From Gongronella butleri (taxonomy: Eukaryota; Mucoromycota; Mucoromycetes; Mucorales; Cunninghamellaceae): DNA of 64,000 nucleotides. Made by a program: the position numbers and the translations under genes. Below the pieces are notes generated by a model. That model did not search any database and was not told the origin of the DNA. It saw only the letters and a list, made by a program, of their open reading frames with translations. Below, piece after piece: positions 20,754 to 33,500 of this stretch (positions are counted from its first letter, which is position 1; each line of letters starts with the position of its first letter). The DNA lies in NCBI GenBank assembly GCA_025201375.1, contig JAIWZP010000010.1, forward strand, positions 310,001-374,000. Direction: 5' to 3'.

Positions 20754-21560
20754 TAGCTATAATTTTGCGTGGTGGTAAAGTATTTGGCTGGCAAGACGTT
20801 TTAATAATCTCTTGCTAGACGCCCCGAAATTGCTCTTAGAGGCTACAAAGCGTCGCCCCTGGATGTAAAATTTGATTTGGAATCGAATGGTGTTACTTTC
20901 GAGCCATGCTCTCTTAGTAAAAACACGAAAAATCAGGCATTTACTGCCAAAAATCAAAATCGGGCTGAAATGTCGTAAATTGCGATTATCTCGAAATTTC
21001 AGTAAGTTAACGGACATCGTGTGAGAACTTTATTCGATTCTAAATTAAATTTTACATTGGACTCGTGTGGCAAAATGGAGGTCGGTCATAATTGGTTGCC
21101 TGTGCTTAGTATGATAGATCAACATTTATTTTATAGGACATCTATGCCTTTAAAGTCTTTTTAATTGCACTGAACATTGTCTCCCGGGAAGACACTGTGG
21201 CCTCATACCCGTGTCTTTGCTTCGGTCCCGATTACGTAATCAATTGGTTTGCAAATGATTATCTAGACGCGTTTTAAACAATTAGACAAATTTTGAACAA
21301 AAAGACTTGCCCGATCGCCAATAGCGATTCAAGCAAGTTTTGAGGTACTTTCATTAGAGCAAACTGCAGCATTTGAGCCAGATGTTCTCCAAGTACTCAA
21401 AAACCTGCAATTGGACATGTAATTTAAACACCGCCAGGAGATTCTACGCCCTTGAAAACATATAAAACGCCATTTTCAGCTTCATCATTATTGACCAAAC
21501 CCTGAGTATAAGTGGGGTCGGGGTGACGAATTCTAACTTTACCACGCAAAATTCTAGCTA
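20754..21560. mobile_element. 807-bp non-autonomous inverted-repeat element
   Basis: The left end TAGCTATAATTTTGCGTGG and the right end (inverse TAGCTAGAATTTTGCGTGG) match over about 28 bp, apart from one base and a GGT triplet gain. Direct copies of GTCTCCAGTC lie just outside both ends (20741-20750 and 21564-21573), although these may belong to the flanking recombinase copies. No coding capacity is visible. Confidence 0.6.
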
Positions 21561-21563
21561 CGC

Positions 21564-21784
21564 GTCTCCAGTCATGCTCAAGCGAAGCGCTGAATGAGCT
21601 TACCGACTATGCAAGAGAGGGCTGCTGGGTCTCTTGGCCCACCCACCCTCCTTGCATTTGTCCTTTGTCCTTTTCTCTCTCTTAGAGATTGATTGTAGTA
21701 TAGACTTTTCCCTTCCCTTTCTTTTTTATTTCGTTCGAAGCGGAGAAGATGAAAACCCAGCACTGCAGCCCTCCTCGCAGCATA
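21564..21784 (+). pseudogene. internally deleted copy of the recombinase element
   Basis: Its left part (21566-21626) matches 14127-14182 plus 19183-19191. Its right part (21755-21784) matches 20708-20737, the recombinase 3' end, over 30 identical bases. The catalytic interior is missing. It lacks both the 5-kb insertion and the CTGTA gain found at 14171-14175, so it records the pre-insertion state of both sites. Confidence 0.7.
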
Positions 21785-21786
21785 GT

Positions 21787-23416
21787 GATGGAAATCTTCT
21801 GAAGACTCATTTTTCAATTTTGGTTTTGGTGGGCGCTCGCCACGACTAAAAATTAATTTGCGTGTGGCGCACCCCGATGCCTTTTGGCACTTTGCAGCAA
21901 ATTGGATGCCTCTCGAGGTTTCTAGCCCGCCATTTACGCTACGTCGTACTGTATTTTGAGTCATCATCGGGACTGGCTGATCAATTTTAGTTGCCCTTCT
22001 GTTAAAATGAACCATCATCTGGGGTGTTTCTCTTGGTACACTCGTGCAAATGGTCACAAATGCATACCGAGGGCGAAACACCTCCTCGGTCGTGGCTATC
22101 CACGGCACCAAAAAACGAGTGCAGGCTTGCAAAATAATCTCAACAATATCCTTTTTCCTAGTCAATGCATCAACGAGTGTTAAAAAAAAAGCAAACAATC
22201 TCTCTCTCCTTTTTTTTTTGTCGCTGCAACACGATTTTCCACTCCAGATCGCTGCTGGACACACGATGCAGCGAGACCGACAAAAAATATTGTCACAACA
22301 CAATACCTTTTCCCTTTTGTCATCACACAAAATAAATTACCGATCCTTCTCTCGTCTTTTTTTGGTCAATATCATACGTCAAAGAGTCCCGCATTCGGGT
22401 GCAAAGAAGGGTTGAGAAGGTCGCTGGCTCGTTGCTTGTGGGCGACGAAAAAAAAGAATGCCTTCACGAGAAAGACGGATGTGACATGGCATGCACACTC
22501 AATTCCTCCTCCTTTATTTTTTTTGCCTCGAAGAGTGTGCAAAATTTGGAAGCAATGAGTTAAATGAGTCGCCGCCCCTGGGCAACGCCCAAAAAAAGGG
22601 GAAAAGAAGCGAGATCAACCACAAAAAAAATGCCGGACGTGCCAATTTTTTTTGTCCGATGCGCAACAGGGTGACTCCCTTCAATTTTGTTCTACAGCTT
22701 AATGAAGCTTTTTGTATGGAAATCAAAGGACATGTCGCAAAAGTAAAAGAAATATCAAAAGAGGAGAGAATTCGTCTCTTAAGATTAAGGTTAGACATGT
22801 TGTGTGAAAATTTGAAGGCAATCTACTTTGTAGAAAAAAGAAAAAATGGGCCTTTGATATTGCTTGGGGGGTTTTAATTATAGATTCGCCGAGAGCTCGA
22901 CGCGATCTTTTCAATACGCAATCGCTTTTGCCGGCTCTGGTCACATATTCATTTGAGGCAACTCGCACATCGATAGTTTGCGTCCTTGTCGCGAGCATTT
23001 CCAAACACGTAGTGCAGACAGATTGTGTTTTATGCACTTTACCGGCTCACTTCCTTTTTTAAATGAAAAAAATGGGCATGATATCATACTATAGATTTGT
23101 AGTTTGAAGGACACGAAACACGCGACCCAGAGATGAAAAAGACTCGCAACAACGCAAAACAGGCGTATTGTTGTCGCACTGTGTTTGCGCCAGCGGACTT
23201 GCGAGTGTATGCATAAATTGCAAAAGACGTAAATCATTTATGATAGATTCAATCTTTATTCGTGTGTGATACTGTAAGATGCAAAATTTCTGTTCACTGT
23301 TGATCTGGAAGTCAGCATTGTGTTGAATTAGATCACGCGTGGATGCTTGTAAAGACAATTATACTGTAATAATGCGCACTCTAAAATTTGCACATTGCCA
23401 TTTTTTAAATCACCAA

Positions 23417-23450
<34 letters not shown>

Positions 23451-23972
23451 GCACTGTCCCCTCCGGCAATCAATTGATTGATTGCTTCGCCATTTTGTAT
23501 GTGGCGATAGGCTGTATATTGAAAGCAAAGTGGCAGGTGTAAGTGCCGCCTGCCCCTGCTTTTCTTATCTTTTTTTTTTTTTTGGGCTCTTGATCGTTTG
23601 TGTACAGAGCAATTAGGTGCCCGCGCCTTATTTTTTTTTTTTTTTTTTGCCATCTCCCAACTTCCGCGAGCGTAATATCACAGCAACTTTTTGTCCTTGC
23701 CAACAAAGAGTTAAAAAAGAAAGCCGTCAATGTTTTTTTTTATGTTTTTTTTTTTGGGCCGACTGTGTACTGCGACGGCCTTGGTACAAGGGTCTTCTCT
23801 GTGGAGGGCTCGGGCTCTTGTTTCACCTTTTGTCGGGCGGATGTTTATGCAAATATGGCGCTAGAAGATCACCCGTTTTTTTTTTATTTTCGTCAGCCGC
23901 ACATCATTGACAAGCCTTGGTTCGCTTTTTCTTCCTTGTTTTTCTTGCTTTTTTCTCTTAATTTTCACAATA
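21787..23972. other. gene-poor stretch upstream of L2HGDH
   Basis: No gene is supported. Long T runs occur at 23419-23448, 23572-23583, 23630-23648 and 23873-23884. TACTGTA heptamers lie at 21947, 23270 and 23362. A 250-codon open frame on the minus strand (21578-22330) overlaps the deleted recombinase copy and has no recognisable content. Confidence 0.5.
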
Positions 23973-25020
23973 ATGTATCCATCAAGCCGATTACCCGTTG
24001 GGCGAGCATGGCAACGGGCTGCTGCGGCAGCAACAACGGCATCGGTGCGCCGTACCGCCTCACGACCGCTACACAGCACCGCAGCGCGCTCGCGGTTATA
24101 CAATTTTGACCATTTGCCAGGCGAGCGTGGCGACGTGAGCCAAGGATTGCAGCGGATGCTCGGCAACGTGCGCGAGGAAAACTATCGTCTCGGCAAGGTG
24201 GCCAACGAGGCGGCCACAGAGACTTACGACATGTGTGTTGGTAAGCAAAAGGGCGTTTGGCATCGACAACGAGCGACAAGCGAGGCCAAAAGAGGCAATT
24301 GAAACAGCATGCAACCACGGCTGACAATGAAATGTTTGTTTATAGTGGGTGGTGGAATTGTTGGTCTGGCAACGGCGCGTGAACTCATGCGGCGATACCC
24401 TGGGATGACCATTTGTGTGCTCGAGAAGGAGGCCGAGGTTGCACACCACCAAACAGGCCACAATTCGGGCGTGGTAAAAAGGAAACAAAACAAAAAAAAG
24501 GATTCGGACGTGAATTCATGCGCCATGGCGCCTTTTTTTTTGGGGGGGGGACAGATTCACAGCGGTATTTACTACCAGCCTGGAACGGAGATGGCGCGTT
24601 CGTGTGTGCGCGGCGCGGATCTGATGTATCAATACGCCGAAGAGCATCAGCTGCCCGTTGACAGGTGCGGCAAGCTCGTGGTCGCGACAAATGAAGAGGA
24701 ACACGCCAAAGTGGAGCTCCTATACAACCAAGGCGTGGCCAATGGCGTCAAAGACCTGGAAATCATCTATCGCGACCAGGTAAAATAGCCGATAAAAGCG
24801 ACAAATGGAGGGTGCGACGCGCTGACCCGTTTTTTTTTCTGAACACAGATCAAGCAATTGGAGCCCAATATCGAGGGCTACAGCGCGCTGCTGTCGCCCA
24901 ACACAGGCATCATCAACTTTTGGCTTGTGAGCCAGCGCATCTTGGAGGAATTGCGGCTATCAGGGTAAGAAAACAGAAAAACGAGAAAAAAAAGGGGCCG
25001 TCTCACACGCGTCGCATCGC

Positions 25021-25056
<36 letters not shown>

Positions 25057-25489
25057 TCGTTGTAGCCGAGTGGATGTCAAGACAAACTTCCAAGTGAAAA
25101 AGTTCAAAAAGGAAACCAGCGGCGATATCAGGGTAAGGAAAAAAGTCACCAAAGGATGGGGATCGCTGCGGCAGGGCGACAATTGGCTGGCGATTGGCTG
25201 ATTTGTTTTCCCTCCCTTTTGTGGAGCGCAGGTCAGCGGCAGCGAGCTAATGATGGACGGGCCCGTGCAGCAAGTCCTTGCACGCAATGTGATCACATGT
25301 GCTGGCCTATATGCAGATAGAGTCTCGGGTTTGGCGGGTGGCAATGATCGTGTGCACCGCGTTGTCACGTTCCGTGGACAATATTACCAAGTCAAGGCCC
25401 AGCATAAGGCATTGGTCAAGCGAAACATTTATCCAGGTAAGAATTTGAGGAGAAAAAAGAGGCACGTGTCATGAAGGCAGTTTTGACGC

Positions 25490-25521
<32 letters not shown>

Positions 25522-26111
25522 GCAGTGCCCACATCGGGTGGCATTCCTGTCGGTGTGCACTTTACGCCGACGATTGATCCTCGTCGCGGCAATCAATTGA
25601 TCATTGGCCCTGGTGCGTGTTTCACGTTCAGCCGCGAGGGATACCGATTCTTTGACGTACGCATGGGCGATGTGTGGGATAATTTCGTCAATGGCGAGTT
25701 TTGGAAGTTTGCATTCAAGAACATCAGCGTGTCTTTTGGTGAATTGTACCGCGATTTGAACAAACGAGCGTTCTTGGCACACGCACACAAGATCATGCCC
25801 GCCCTCACCCCAGACATGGTCGAACTCAGCTTTGCGGGCGTCATGTCCCAGGTGTTTGTCGTAAGTATCTATCTCCGTCAAGTTGCTTGTGACAAGAGAA
25901 ATGGGCTCACGACACTTTTTTTTTTTTTTTCTATATGTTTTAGAATTCCGTGGCGGCAGCTGACTTTATTGTGGAGCGCAAAGTGATGGGCGGTTCGATC
26001 CTCAACGTGCGCAATGCGCCGACGCCTGCAGCCACAGCGTCGCTGGCCATTGGCGAACTTGTGGCCGACTGCGCCGACCAAGACTTTGGCCTGAAAAAGC
26101 GATTCAATTAG
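23973..26111 (+). CDS. L-2-hydroxyglutarate dehydrogenase, mitochondrial
   Basis: Eight exons: 23973-24240, 24346-24473, 24555-24779, 24849-24964, 25066-25132, 25232-25436, 25526-25860 and 25944-26111. All junctions keep frame and give 503 aa. The N-terminus is Arg/Ala/Ser-rich without acidic residues for the first 40 or so, a good mitochondrial presequence. The FAD dinucleotide fold is VVGGGIVGLATARELMRRYP, followed by HNSGV-IHSGIYYQPGTEMA across the exon 2/3 junction, a hallmark of the L2HGDH family. The late GP-ACFTFSREGY region and C-terminal RNAPTPAATASLAIGE complete the DAO fold. It oxidises L-2-hydroxyglutarate, a side product of malate dehydrogenase and related enzymes, to 2-oxoglutarate. 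Introns carry T runs of up to about 35. Confidence 0.93.
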
Positions 26112-26696
26112 AAAAAAAAAAAAAAAAAGCAATAATAAAAATGATTTAGACATGGCCGTGCACGTTATAAATCATCGGTACCATCTTCGCGGGTAAGACG
26201 ATACACGAAAAACAATGTTTCCAATTCGCGTAAAACATGTTCAATGGGGAAAATCATGTTCATCTAATTGTCATTTTTTCGACTACCTTAGCAATGTTTG
26301 CCTTTTCTTAGGGAATAAATGCGAGCGCGAGCTGACTGCGGCAAGCAGCTTTACCAGCCGCCAAAGATTGGGGCAGTCTTTTTTTGGAAAATGCCCAATT
26401 TGACGTGGAAACCAAAGCGCAACGACAGTTTGAGAGAAAAACTTTCAGTCTACCTCCCTGGGGCGGTGCTTGGGTGGTGGACAAAGTTCCAAAAAAGGGG
26501 GACAGGCTTAACGTGATTACCCTTTTTTTTTTCCAAATCGATGCCGCTCTCAACACGAGTACCACCCTCTCCCAAGCCTTACCCTTGCTCAGCACAATCC
26601 CTACTGTTGCTTTGCACGCACTCCATTCATTTCGTTTCCCCACGCCCCACCTCACTCCGACTCACATCTGCCTCTTAATAAATCTTTCTTCTCCAC
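26112..26696. other. intergenic between L2HGDH and LETM1 genes
   Basis: A-run at 26112-26128, then mixed sequence. A pyrimidine-rich, CTC-rich promoter-like stretch (26540-26690) precedes the LETM1 start. No coding signal. Confidence 0.5.
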
Positions 26697-27888
26697 ATGT
26701 TTCATCTACTTGCCTCTTGGCCAAGGTTAGCACATTGCAAACACGCGGACGGACCTGACCTGAGACGATAACTCTTTTTTTCACTTTTTCTCAACTGCTT
26801 TAGTGCTTTTACTCTGTCCTACGTCCGTGTCGGCTCTGTGGGCGTGCGTTCTTTGTCCATAAGGTTCGAAAGGGGTCCAGGTTTCCTGGGCATTTTTTCT
26901 TGACCTTTTTACTTCTTCCTCTTCTTTTTACAGTCGCCCCTTTGTTTATGTTCGTTTCCAGTCATCGTCGTCGTCTTCTACTTCCGAGGCGGCGGTACCC
27001 AAGTCGCGCATTAGGCAATTAACTCAGCAATCCAAGGAATGGCTCGCTTTTTACAAAAATGGGCTCAAGTTGGCGTTGGACAACAACGAAACCGTCAAAG
27101 TGCTTCAGGGTCAGGTCAACCAGGATGGCTATCAATTGACTCGCGCGGAATATCAGCTCGTAAGATTTCCATGGCTCACATTGCGCCATTCGTTACTGTA
27201 TGGTATTCTGTGTTGCTCATAGCTTCCCCCCTTTTGTTTTTAGGTGCACCATACCAAGAATGATATGTGCAAGCTAATTCCCTTTGTCATCCTACTACTT
27301 ACTAGGTCTGAACATGCACCTGTATTTCCCGTATCGTGTTATACTTTGGCTATTTACGTAATTGCGTCATTTTTTTAGTTTTTTTTTTTTTTCAGCGACT
27401 GACTCCTTTTTTAATTGCGCATCGATTAGGACCCCTCATTTTTCAACATGGTGCCCCCTCTGATTCCGAGTCTTATGGTGTTTGGTCTGATCCCGAGTAC
27501 GTACTTGTTTGGTCTGACCCCGAGCACGTGCATCAAGCATGCGCAATTGGAGAAGCAGCGCGACAAACTTGACAAGCAACGCCAGATAATGTCGAGCAAT
27601 ATCGTACACTCTGAGCTGGCGGGCAAGGGCATTTCGCCCAACGATTTCCTGTCGGTGCCGCGCTTCAGCAAATTCAACAGCCACTACGGCCATCATTTCA
27701 CCCTGGACAAGCTCGATCGGGACCATCTTTGGGCCTATTGTCGCTTTATGGGCTTGAGCAGCTGGGGCACGCGCGGCATGCTTCGCAGCCGCCTTGCATA
27801 CCACTTCGACTATATCAAGAAGGACGATCAGGTTAGAATGACTGCAATTGGGCGTCAATTGGGGCCGAAATTGCTTTAAGTCGTTTTT

Positions 27889-27925
<37 letters not shown>

Positions 27926-28222
27926 CTGCTCTCGTTGGAGGGCATTGACACCCTGACGCTACATGAGCTCCAGCAAGCCAATGAGGAGCGTGGCATGTAA
28001 GTTTCGGAGGAGAGACGCGTGCTGACGCTCGTATTCTTACTCATTTCTTGCAACAGGCGATCTTTGGCCAAGGATGAGGACGCGTTGCGCTCGAGCCTCA
28101 AGAACTGGCTTGCGACTAGATCGATTAAGCCCGAGTTGCCCACAGGTCTGTTGGTGTTTAGCCGCATGTTCCTGCTGAATGCCAATTATGACGCCAACAA
28201 GTTTGTGTCGTTGCAGAATTAG
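26697..28222 (+). CDS. LETM1/Mdm38 family mitochondrial inner-membrane protein
   Basis: Exons 26697-26725, 26804-26863, 26934-27159, 27244 to about 27310 (end uncertain), 27430-27831, 27926-27996 and 28057-28222. The first exons give MFHLLASWPSAFTLSYVRVG and further Arg/Ser-rich sequence, a mitochondrial presequence. KNDMCKLIPFVILLL begins the membrane segment. The ribosome-binding-like LETM1 core follows, with LWAYCRFMGLSSWGTRGMLRS, IKKDDQ and GIDTLTLHELQQANEERGM. LETM1/Mdm38 proteins act in mitochondrial K+/H+ exchange and ribosome tethering. Between the membrane segment and the core, a 9-residue unit (FGLIPSTYL / FGLTPSTCI) is tandemly duplicated. The exon 4 donor is unclear: GTATTT near 27321 keeps frame, as does GTAATT further on. 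Confidence 0.85.
27481..27529 (+). repeat. 27-bp tandem duplication inside LETM1 coding sequence
   Basis: TTTGGTCTGATCCCGAGTAC and TTTGGTCTGACCCCGAGCAC are two units 27 bp apart, which adds nine codons in frame at the PSTC loop that follows the membrane segment. Confidence 0.75.
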
Positions 28223-30503
28223 ATTTTTTAGATGTATAACGAGCAAACATTTATTGTAGAGCTCCCATATCTACATAAATGGAGACCTGGAAAAGAGGTG
28301 TAGGGACTACGGTAGTGACTTTGGCAAGTGCAAATCTTGTGAATATGGGCGGAAATGCATTTTAAAGACGATTGGCTGTGGAAAGTGGTTTCTTGAGCTG
28401 TGCAAAGGTACAAAAGGCGAACAATAAGGACGAAAGGGTCACGCATGAAAAAATTGAATTTGCTGTATGCCTTGCTCGACTTGGCCGCTTTTTTGCGCGT
28501 TTTGCGCAGAATTAGTGATTTGCAATCTTGAATTTGCGTGATACTTTTGCTTGGCATCTTGTATTTTGAAGGGTGTTTTAGATGTAATCGAGGGCTTAGA
28601 ATCGCATGGCGGTGTTAAAAGTACATATTGCTTTGCTAAATTTCGAGTTATTTAGCGATATTAAGAATTTTTTTGTTTGGTCATAAGATAGATACCTCAA
28701 AAATACACAAATCGCAAATCTGACACACGAGTCCGATGCAGAATTTGAGCATTTTGACTGATCGTACAACAACTGGGGATACAATACTAGCAAGTAAAAA
28801 TCGTAGTTAGCATATTTGGTCTTTGTTCCCCGTGTCAGTGACATTGGCTCTGTCAAACTACAGTATACTATAGTCCTGTTGCACTCGCACACACGTCATA
28901 TCCATTCACTGGTTTTCACTGCGGTCATAACCCAACAGTGAAAACATAATATACTGCACAGTGTGCACAAAATCGTATATTGCGCTGGTACTGCATGTAT
29001 CACGGCATGAACGGTCGCATTGAATCTATCTAATTTCACCACGACTGTGTGAATCAATCCCATATCATGTGGCAATTGAACAAAAGTAGACCTTTTGGCG
29101 TCAGATTGAGTAAAAAAAAAAAAAAGCAGTCTGCGAAAAACTGAATTCTCTATTGTTGACTTTCTTGCCAGGCGCCGCGTAGTCCTGACTCCTGAAGCAA
29201 GCGATAAAGTTGAAGTACAATTCAGCTCCGTGCAGTTGACAAAGATTCAAGCTGTTCGGATATTACCGAAATGTCGTCAAGTTGGCTCACATGCAAATCA
29301 GCATGACTGCCAGCGAAAGTTGTGGTGATAATGAATGTGAATCGATGCACTTATTTTTCGAATGAATTGGTTAGGCTGGATAGGCCAGAATGGCAATTAA
29401 CCGATAAAAATGCAAATTTGGCTAATTTTTGCACTTTCGACAAGACAACGCGTAAAAAATCTTCACTTGGGACTGTGTAAATGGGTCTCCAGCTGATGAT
29501 CTTGAACATTTATGTCAAAAAAATAAAAGTGAGCGAGACATCGGGTCGCGCGTCATCGCACCTGTTTGGATGCGTGGCCTTTGGCGGCTAGCCAGTCGGA
29601 TGGGGAGTTCTTGGTGGCTCGCCGGCTTCGAGGCTTGTTGAAAACAGCTCCATCTGTAAACAAAGACCAACAGTTGGGTCGTAACAAGCACGATTAACGA
29701 TTTTTGTTCTTGGCGTCCCCCACGATGCTTTCTAAATTGTTCTTTTCATTGCTTTTAGTTCCAAAAATAGACGGTGGCGCTTGCACTGTGTGATGATACC
29801 AAACCACTGAACCGGTGATCCATGGCCAAGTGGCCATGGCAGCATGCTCAATGGCCCAGAAACCAAATTTTTTTCGATTTTAGTCAAAATAGCATTCAAT
29901 TGATTCACTTTGCCTCCAAAGCACCTGTGGATTCGTTTGGCGGGCTCTGCTGGTCCCCTCGTTTGCAAGTAATTGGCGGCTGAATGTTTATGGGCGCTTG
30001 GTAGGTCACATGCACAACCTTTGCCACCCAGCCGCGCATCTCAATCACGAAATATTCGCAACCCGGTGCCTCAATTGCTGCCATTGTTCGCCAAACTAAG
30101 CATCCAAGCAATGTAGCACTCAAAAAACAACTAGATCAAACTATCCCGCGCATCTTTTGCTCGAAAATAGAATTCAACACGCAAAAAAAAAAAAACAAGG
30201 AAAAACGCGAAAGTTGTTCTTTTTTCTTCGTGTACCCCAGGAAGCCAAGCATCTCGTAGTCTGAGAAGACGCGTCCTTGACTTTATTTTTTTAATTCGTG
30301 GTCAGAGGGAGAATAAGGCGATGCTAAATACTGATGGTGGTAAAAAAAAAAAAAAAAAAAAAAGGAGCGAGAGAAAATGCTATGAAATGCAGAGACAGGG
30401 ATACAGAGAGATAAGAAAGGGAGAGGGAAACAATGCATAGTTGGCGGGAGATGAGAAAAAAAAGGGGGAGGTGGATGGAAACAGGAAAAGAAAAAAAAGG
30501 GTC
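28223..30503. other. gene-poor interval, convergent 3' ends
   Basis: This lies between the LETM1 stop and the Rad2 stop. It is AT-rich with scattered A runs (29112-29124, 30182-30193, 30342-30363) and one TACAGTA at 28859. Short minus-strand frames at 29732-30123 have no recognisable features. No RNA gene was identified. Confidence 0.5.
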
Positions 30504-33500
30504 CTACTTAGCCGTGCGGCGGCTGCGAGTAGTGCGAATGAGCGGGGATCGCTTCTGTTTCTTTGCAGGGGGACTGGTAAAGGCGATCTCGCTGTCATCA
30601 GTGTCGTCATCGTCATCGTCGTCGGACGTGACGGAGCTCTGATCATTGTCACGCTTGCGGAAGGCATCAACAGCCTTTTGTATACGTTTGCTCTTGTGTT
30701 TGACCTTTTGATCGCGCTTGTACGTGGACGACAAGCCTGCCGACGGGTCAAAGTAATTGCTGAGCGTCGGCTGGATGCCTTCCATCTAGAAAAGAGTAGA
30801 GATAGGAGTCAGCATGACGCGTTTTGTCATTTTCAAGCGCGTTCCACTCTCCACTCTCTCTTTTTACCTGGCGCTTGTTCATTTCGCGGATGACGGGCAG
30901 CAAGACCTCGTCAACTTTTTCCTCTGGCCAGTCGAACGTCTTTTTCAGGTACACACGGAGAGTGTCGACTTGGGGTGCAGCCCAGTTGAATTTTTCGAGC
31001 GATTCGTCGACCATTGGGTGTAAATACGCATCCTTGACTAATGGGTTGGGGAAGTCGTCTGGGATGTCCAAGTGCTTGTGCTGTCGACGGAATGACTTTT
31101 CAAAGGAGGTGGTGTCGACGCCCTTTTCGTACCAATCCTTGAATCGATGCAAAGGAGCAAGGACGGGGTCCTTGTCCTCGTGTTTTTCGCCCTTTTCTTG
31201 GAAATTGGCGAGGATCTCGAGGGCGGCGACGGGGCCGATGCCCGTAAGGCCGGGGGTGTAGTCGCTGCCGAGGAAATAGGCCAATTGGATGAGCTGCGTG
31301 CGCGAGATGGACATATCGCGCTCAATGTCGTTGAGCACGTAGCACTCGACGTATTTGAGCTGCTGGAACATGTTACGGTAGATGCGGACGCCGCCAAAGA
31401 GGAAGCAATCCGAGTCGTCGGTGACAATGCCATCCACAAGGTCGTGTTGGAGCAAAAACGCGCATTGCGCCTCGGCTTCCATCGGGGCTACGACGTACGG
31501 TACGCCAAAGAGCTGAAGTAGGTGCTGGATGTCCTGCACCATCTGCTGCGTGACCGTGTCCGCGTGCGCCATCTGCTTTTGCTTTTGCGCCGTCAATTGT
31601 GACAAATCGCGTTGAATCTCCTGCTGCACCGCGCTCAGATCACGCGACTGAAGATCCGACACAAAGCGCGCGAATTCAGCAGCCTCCTCGTCGGCATTCT
31701 CCATCATCTTTTCCTCCTCCTCTTCAGACATGAATGGCACCGGCGCCAAATTGTCGTCATTGTCATCCTTTTTGTCCTCCGTGTCCTCCGTGTCCATGAT
31801 GCCCTCCTTTGTGTCATCCTTTTTGTCGTCCTTGTCCTCTGCGTTCTCCTTTTCGTTCTAGGCGATGCAAAAAAAAAAAAAAGAATCGTGCATGAGAAAG
31901 AAAAGAAATACACGCATTATTTCTTTTTTTTCATTTTTCCTTTTTTTTTTTTTTACCTCCAGAGATGCGACGGACTGATTCACGGTGCTCTCGTCGTCTG
32001 TGGGAACAGGTGTGGTGGAAAAGACGGTGTTGGTGGTATCAATTGTGTCCTTTGGCTGCTCGGGAGTGGAAGGCGTGGTATCTTGGCGTGGTGCCGGCGC
32101 GAGGAAGCTCTTGCCGAGATTGGCCTGCAGGACAGGAGCTGCGGTGGTGCCATTGTTGGCGAGGCTCGTGCCATTGGCGGGGAGGATGCGGTCTTTTGGT
32201 GATTTTGGTGATTTTGGCGATTCCTTGTTCATAAAGACAATGGGCACATCCTTGTCGCTATCGTCGTCATCCGAAAGCAAAATGATTTCCGGCTGCTGGT
32301 TTTTTTCGTGCTGGAGGCAGAGCGTCTTCCAATGGGCGACGGCCTCGAGAAAGCGCAAATGGAAAGCAAGCGCATTTTGATGAAGCGGATTGGCACTGCT
32401 TGATTTGCCAAAGGATTTGCGCACCGAGCGCAGCTTGTCATTGATTTCGTTAATCGAATCGTCAAAGATGGGGGCCGCCAGCAAGGTCTTGTACTCGTCA
32501 TTGAGCGAATGTGCGTAGACAAAGTCGTCGGCGACGCAGCTCAGCCATTGGTCATAGTAGTCTTGAGGGGAAACAGGACTGACGTCCACGGGATCGACGG
32601 CCTGGATTTGAGGCAGCATTGGCGGCGCAGACGAATCGCTTTTTTCGTCGGATGGACTCTTTTTGTCGTAAATGCGCCACAAGATCTGATCCACAGCCAT
32701 TTCCTCGGAATCGACGGTCACCTGCTCATCGGTCTCTTGCGTGTCGGGCAATTGGGGGACGCCAGTGTGCACACGCTGCGACAGATACGGATTGTCAGGT
32801 GCATTCGCGTAAAAAAGAGGCTGATCGTCGTCGTCCGAGTAATCTTCGTACGAAGCAAATTCATCCTCGTCTTGATCGTCGTCTTCCAGATCAAACTCGG
32901 CGCCTAGGGCACTGTCTTGTGAGGAAAGATTGTTGATGGCGTGCGACGTCGAGTTCATGAGCGACGCATATTGGTCCGGCGCCTCCAATTGGAAGCGCGA
33001 CATGGAGAATTTGGGCCGATGATCAATGAAACGCGGAACAGGGATGTTTGGACGTGGCGCGTGTGGTTGTGGCAACGGTGACGGCGACGCGCTGCTCTCT
33101 TGGGACACGAGATCGATCAAATCGGGTCGCTTGGCCATGGCTCGGGCCACAGGGTCGTCCGAATCGTCTGCCAGCTCATTTTCCTCCTCGTCAACGCCAT
33201 CTTCATCCTCATCGTCATCCTCGTCATCGTCAAGGGTCGCAGCGAGCGAGGCCAATGCGGGATTGCTGGCGAGAGCGCGTCGAACTGGGTCGCTTTCTTG
33301 CATTTCCGGTTTCATTTCGCCGTGATCGTGCATCTGGAGGACAAGAGGCGGCTCAGGGGCAGTGTGGGCGGCACCTTGCTTTTTGTCGTCATCTTTGCGC
33401 ACCGATACACCAGGAAGACGCCAGCCAAGGCCCTCTTCGATGTTTTCATTCTTGACGAGAACGTACGAGCGGCCTCTTTCGCTTGCGACGCGTCCCGGCT

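Larger units (their letters stand above)
14137..20778 (+). pseudogene. tyrosine recombinase of a DIRS/Crypton-like element, split by two insertions
   Basis: Coding fragments lie at 14137-14182, 19183-19856 and 20401-20778. The first ends ELTDYCMQ and resumes exactly after the 5-kb insertion as RAAGATWETWCFHRF. The second contains KTAFLLGL, then GLRSDLARI with the first catalytic Arg, and DPLLCPVRAFYAYVARF. The third carries TRALGATIACLAG, equivalent to the second Arg box, and GGWSSKETFQNFYRL, equivalent to the W/H box and the catalytic Tyr. A one-base frame change near 19515 and the two insertions make it non-functional. The last codons run into the inverted repeat at 20754. DIRS versus Crypton cannot be settled here because no reverse transcriptase was seen. 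Confidence 0.8.

Noticed and set aside
21578..22330. 250-codon open frame on the minus strand
   Set aside because: It overlaps the deleted recombinase copy and TACTGTA scar sequence, has no motif, and its composition changes along its length. It is likely to be open by chance.
22491..22877. 128-codon plus-strand frame
   Set aside because: Low-complexity and AT-rich, with no neighbours in splice-compatible frames. No support for a gene.
29732..30123. Two overlapping minus-strand frames of 72-78 codons
   Set aside because: No recognisable domain, no convincing splice join between them, and an AT-rich non-coding setting.
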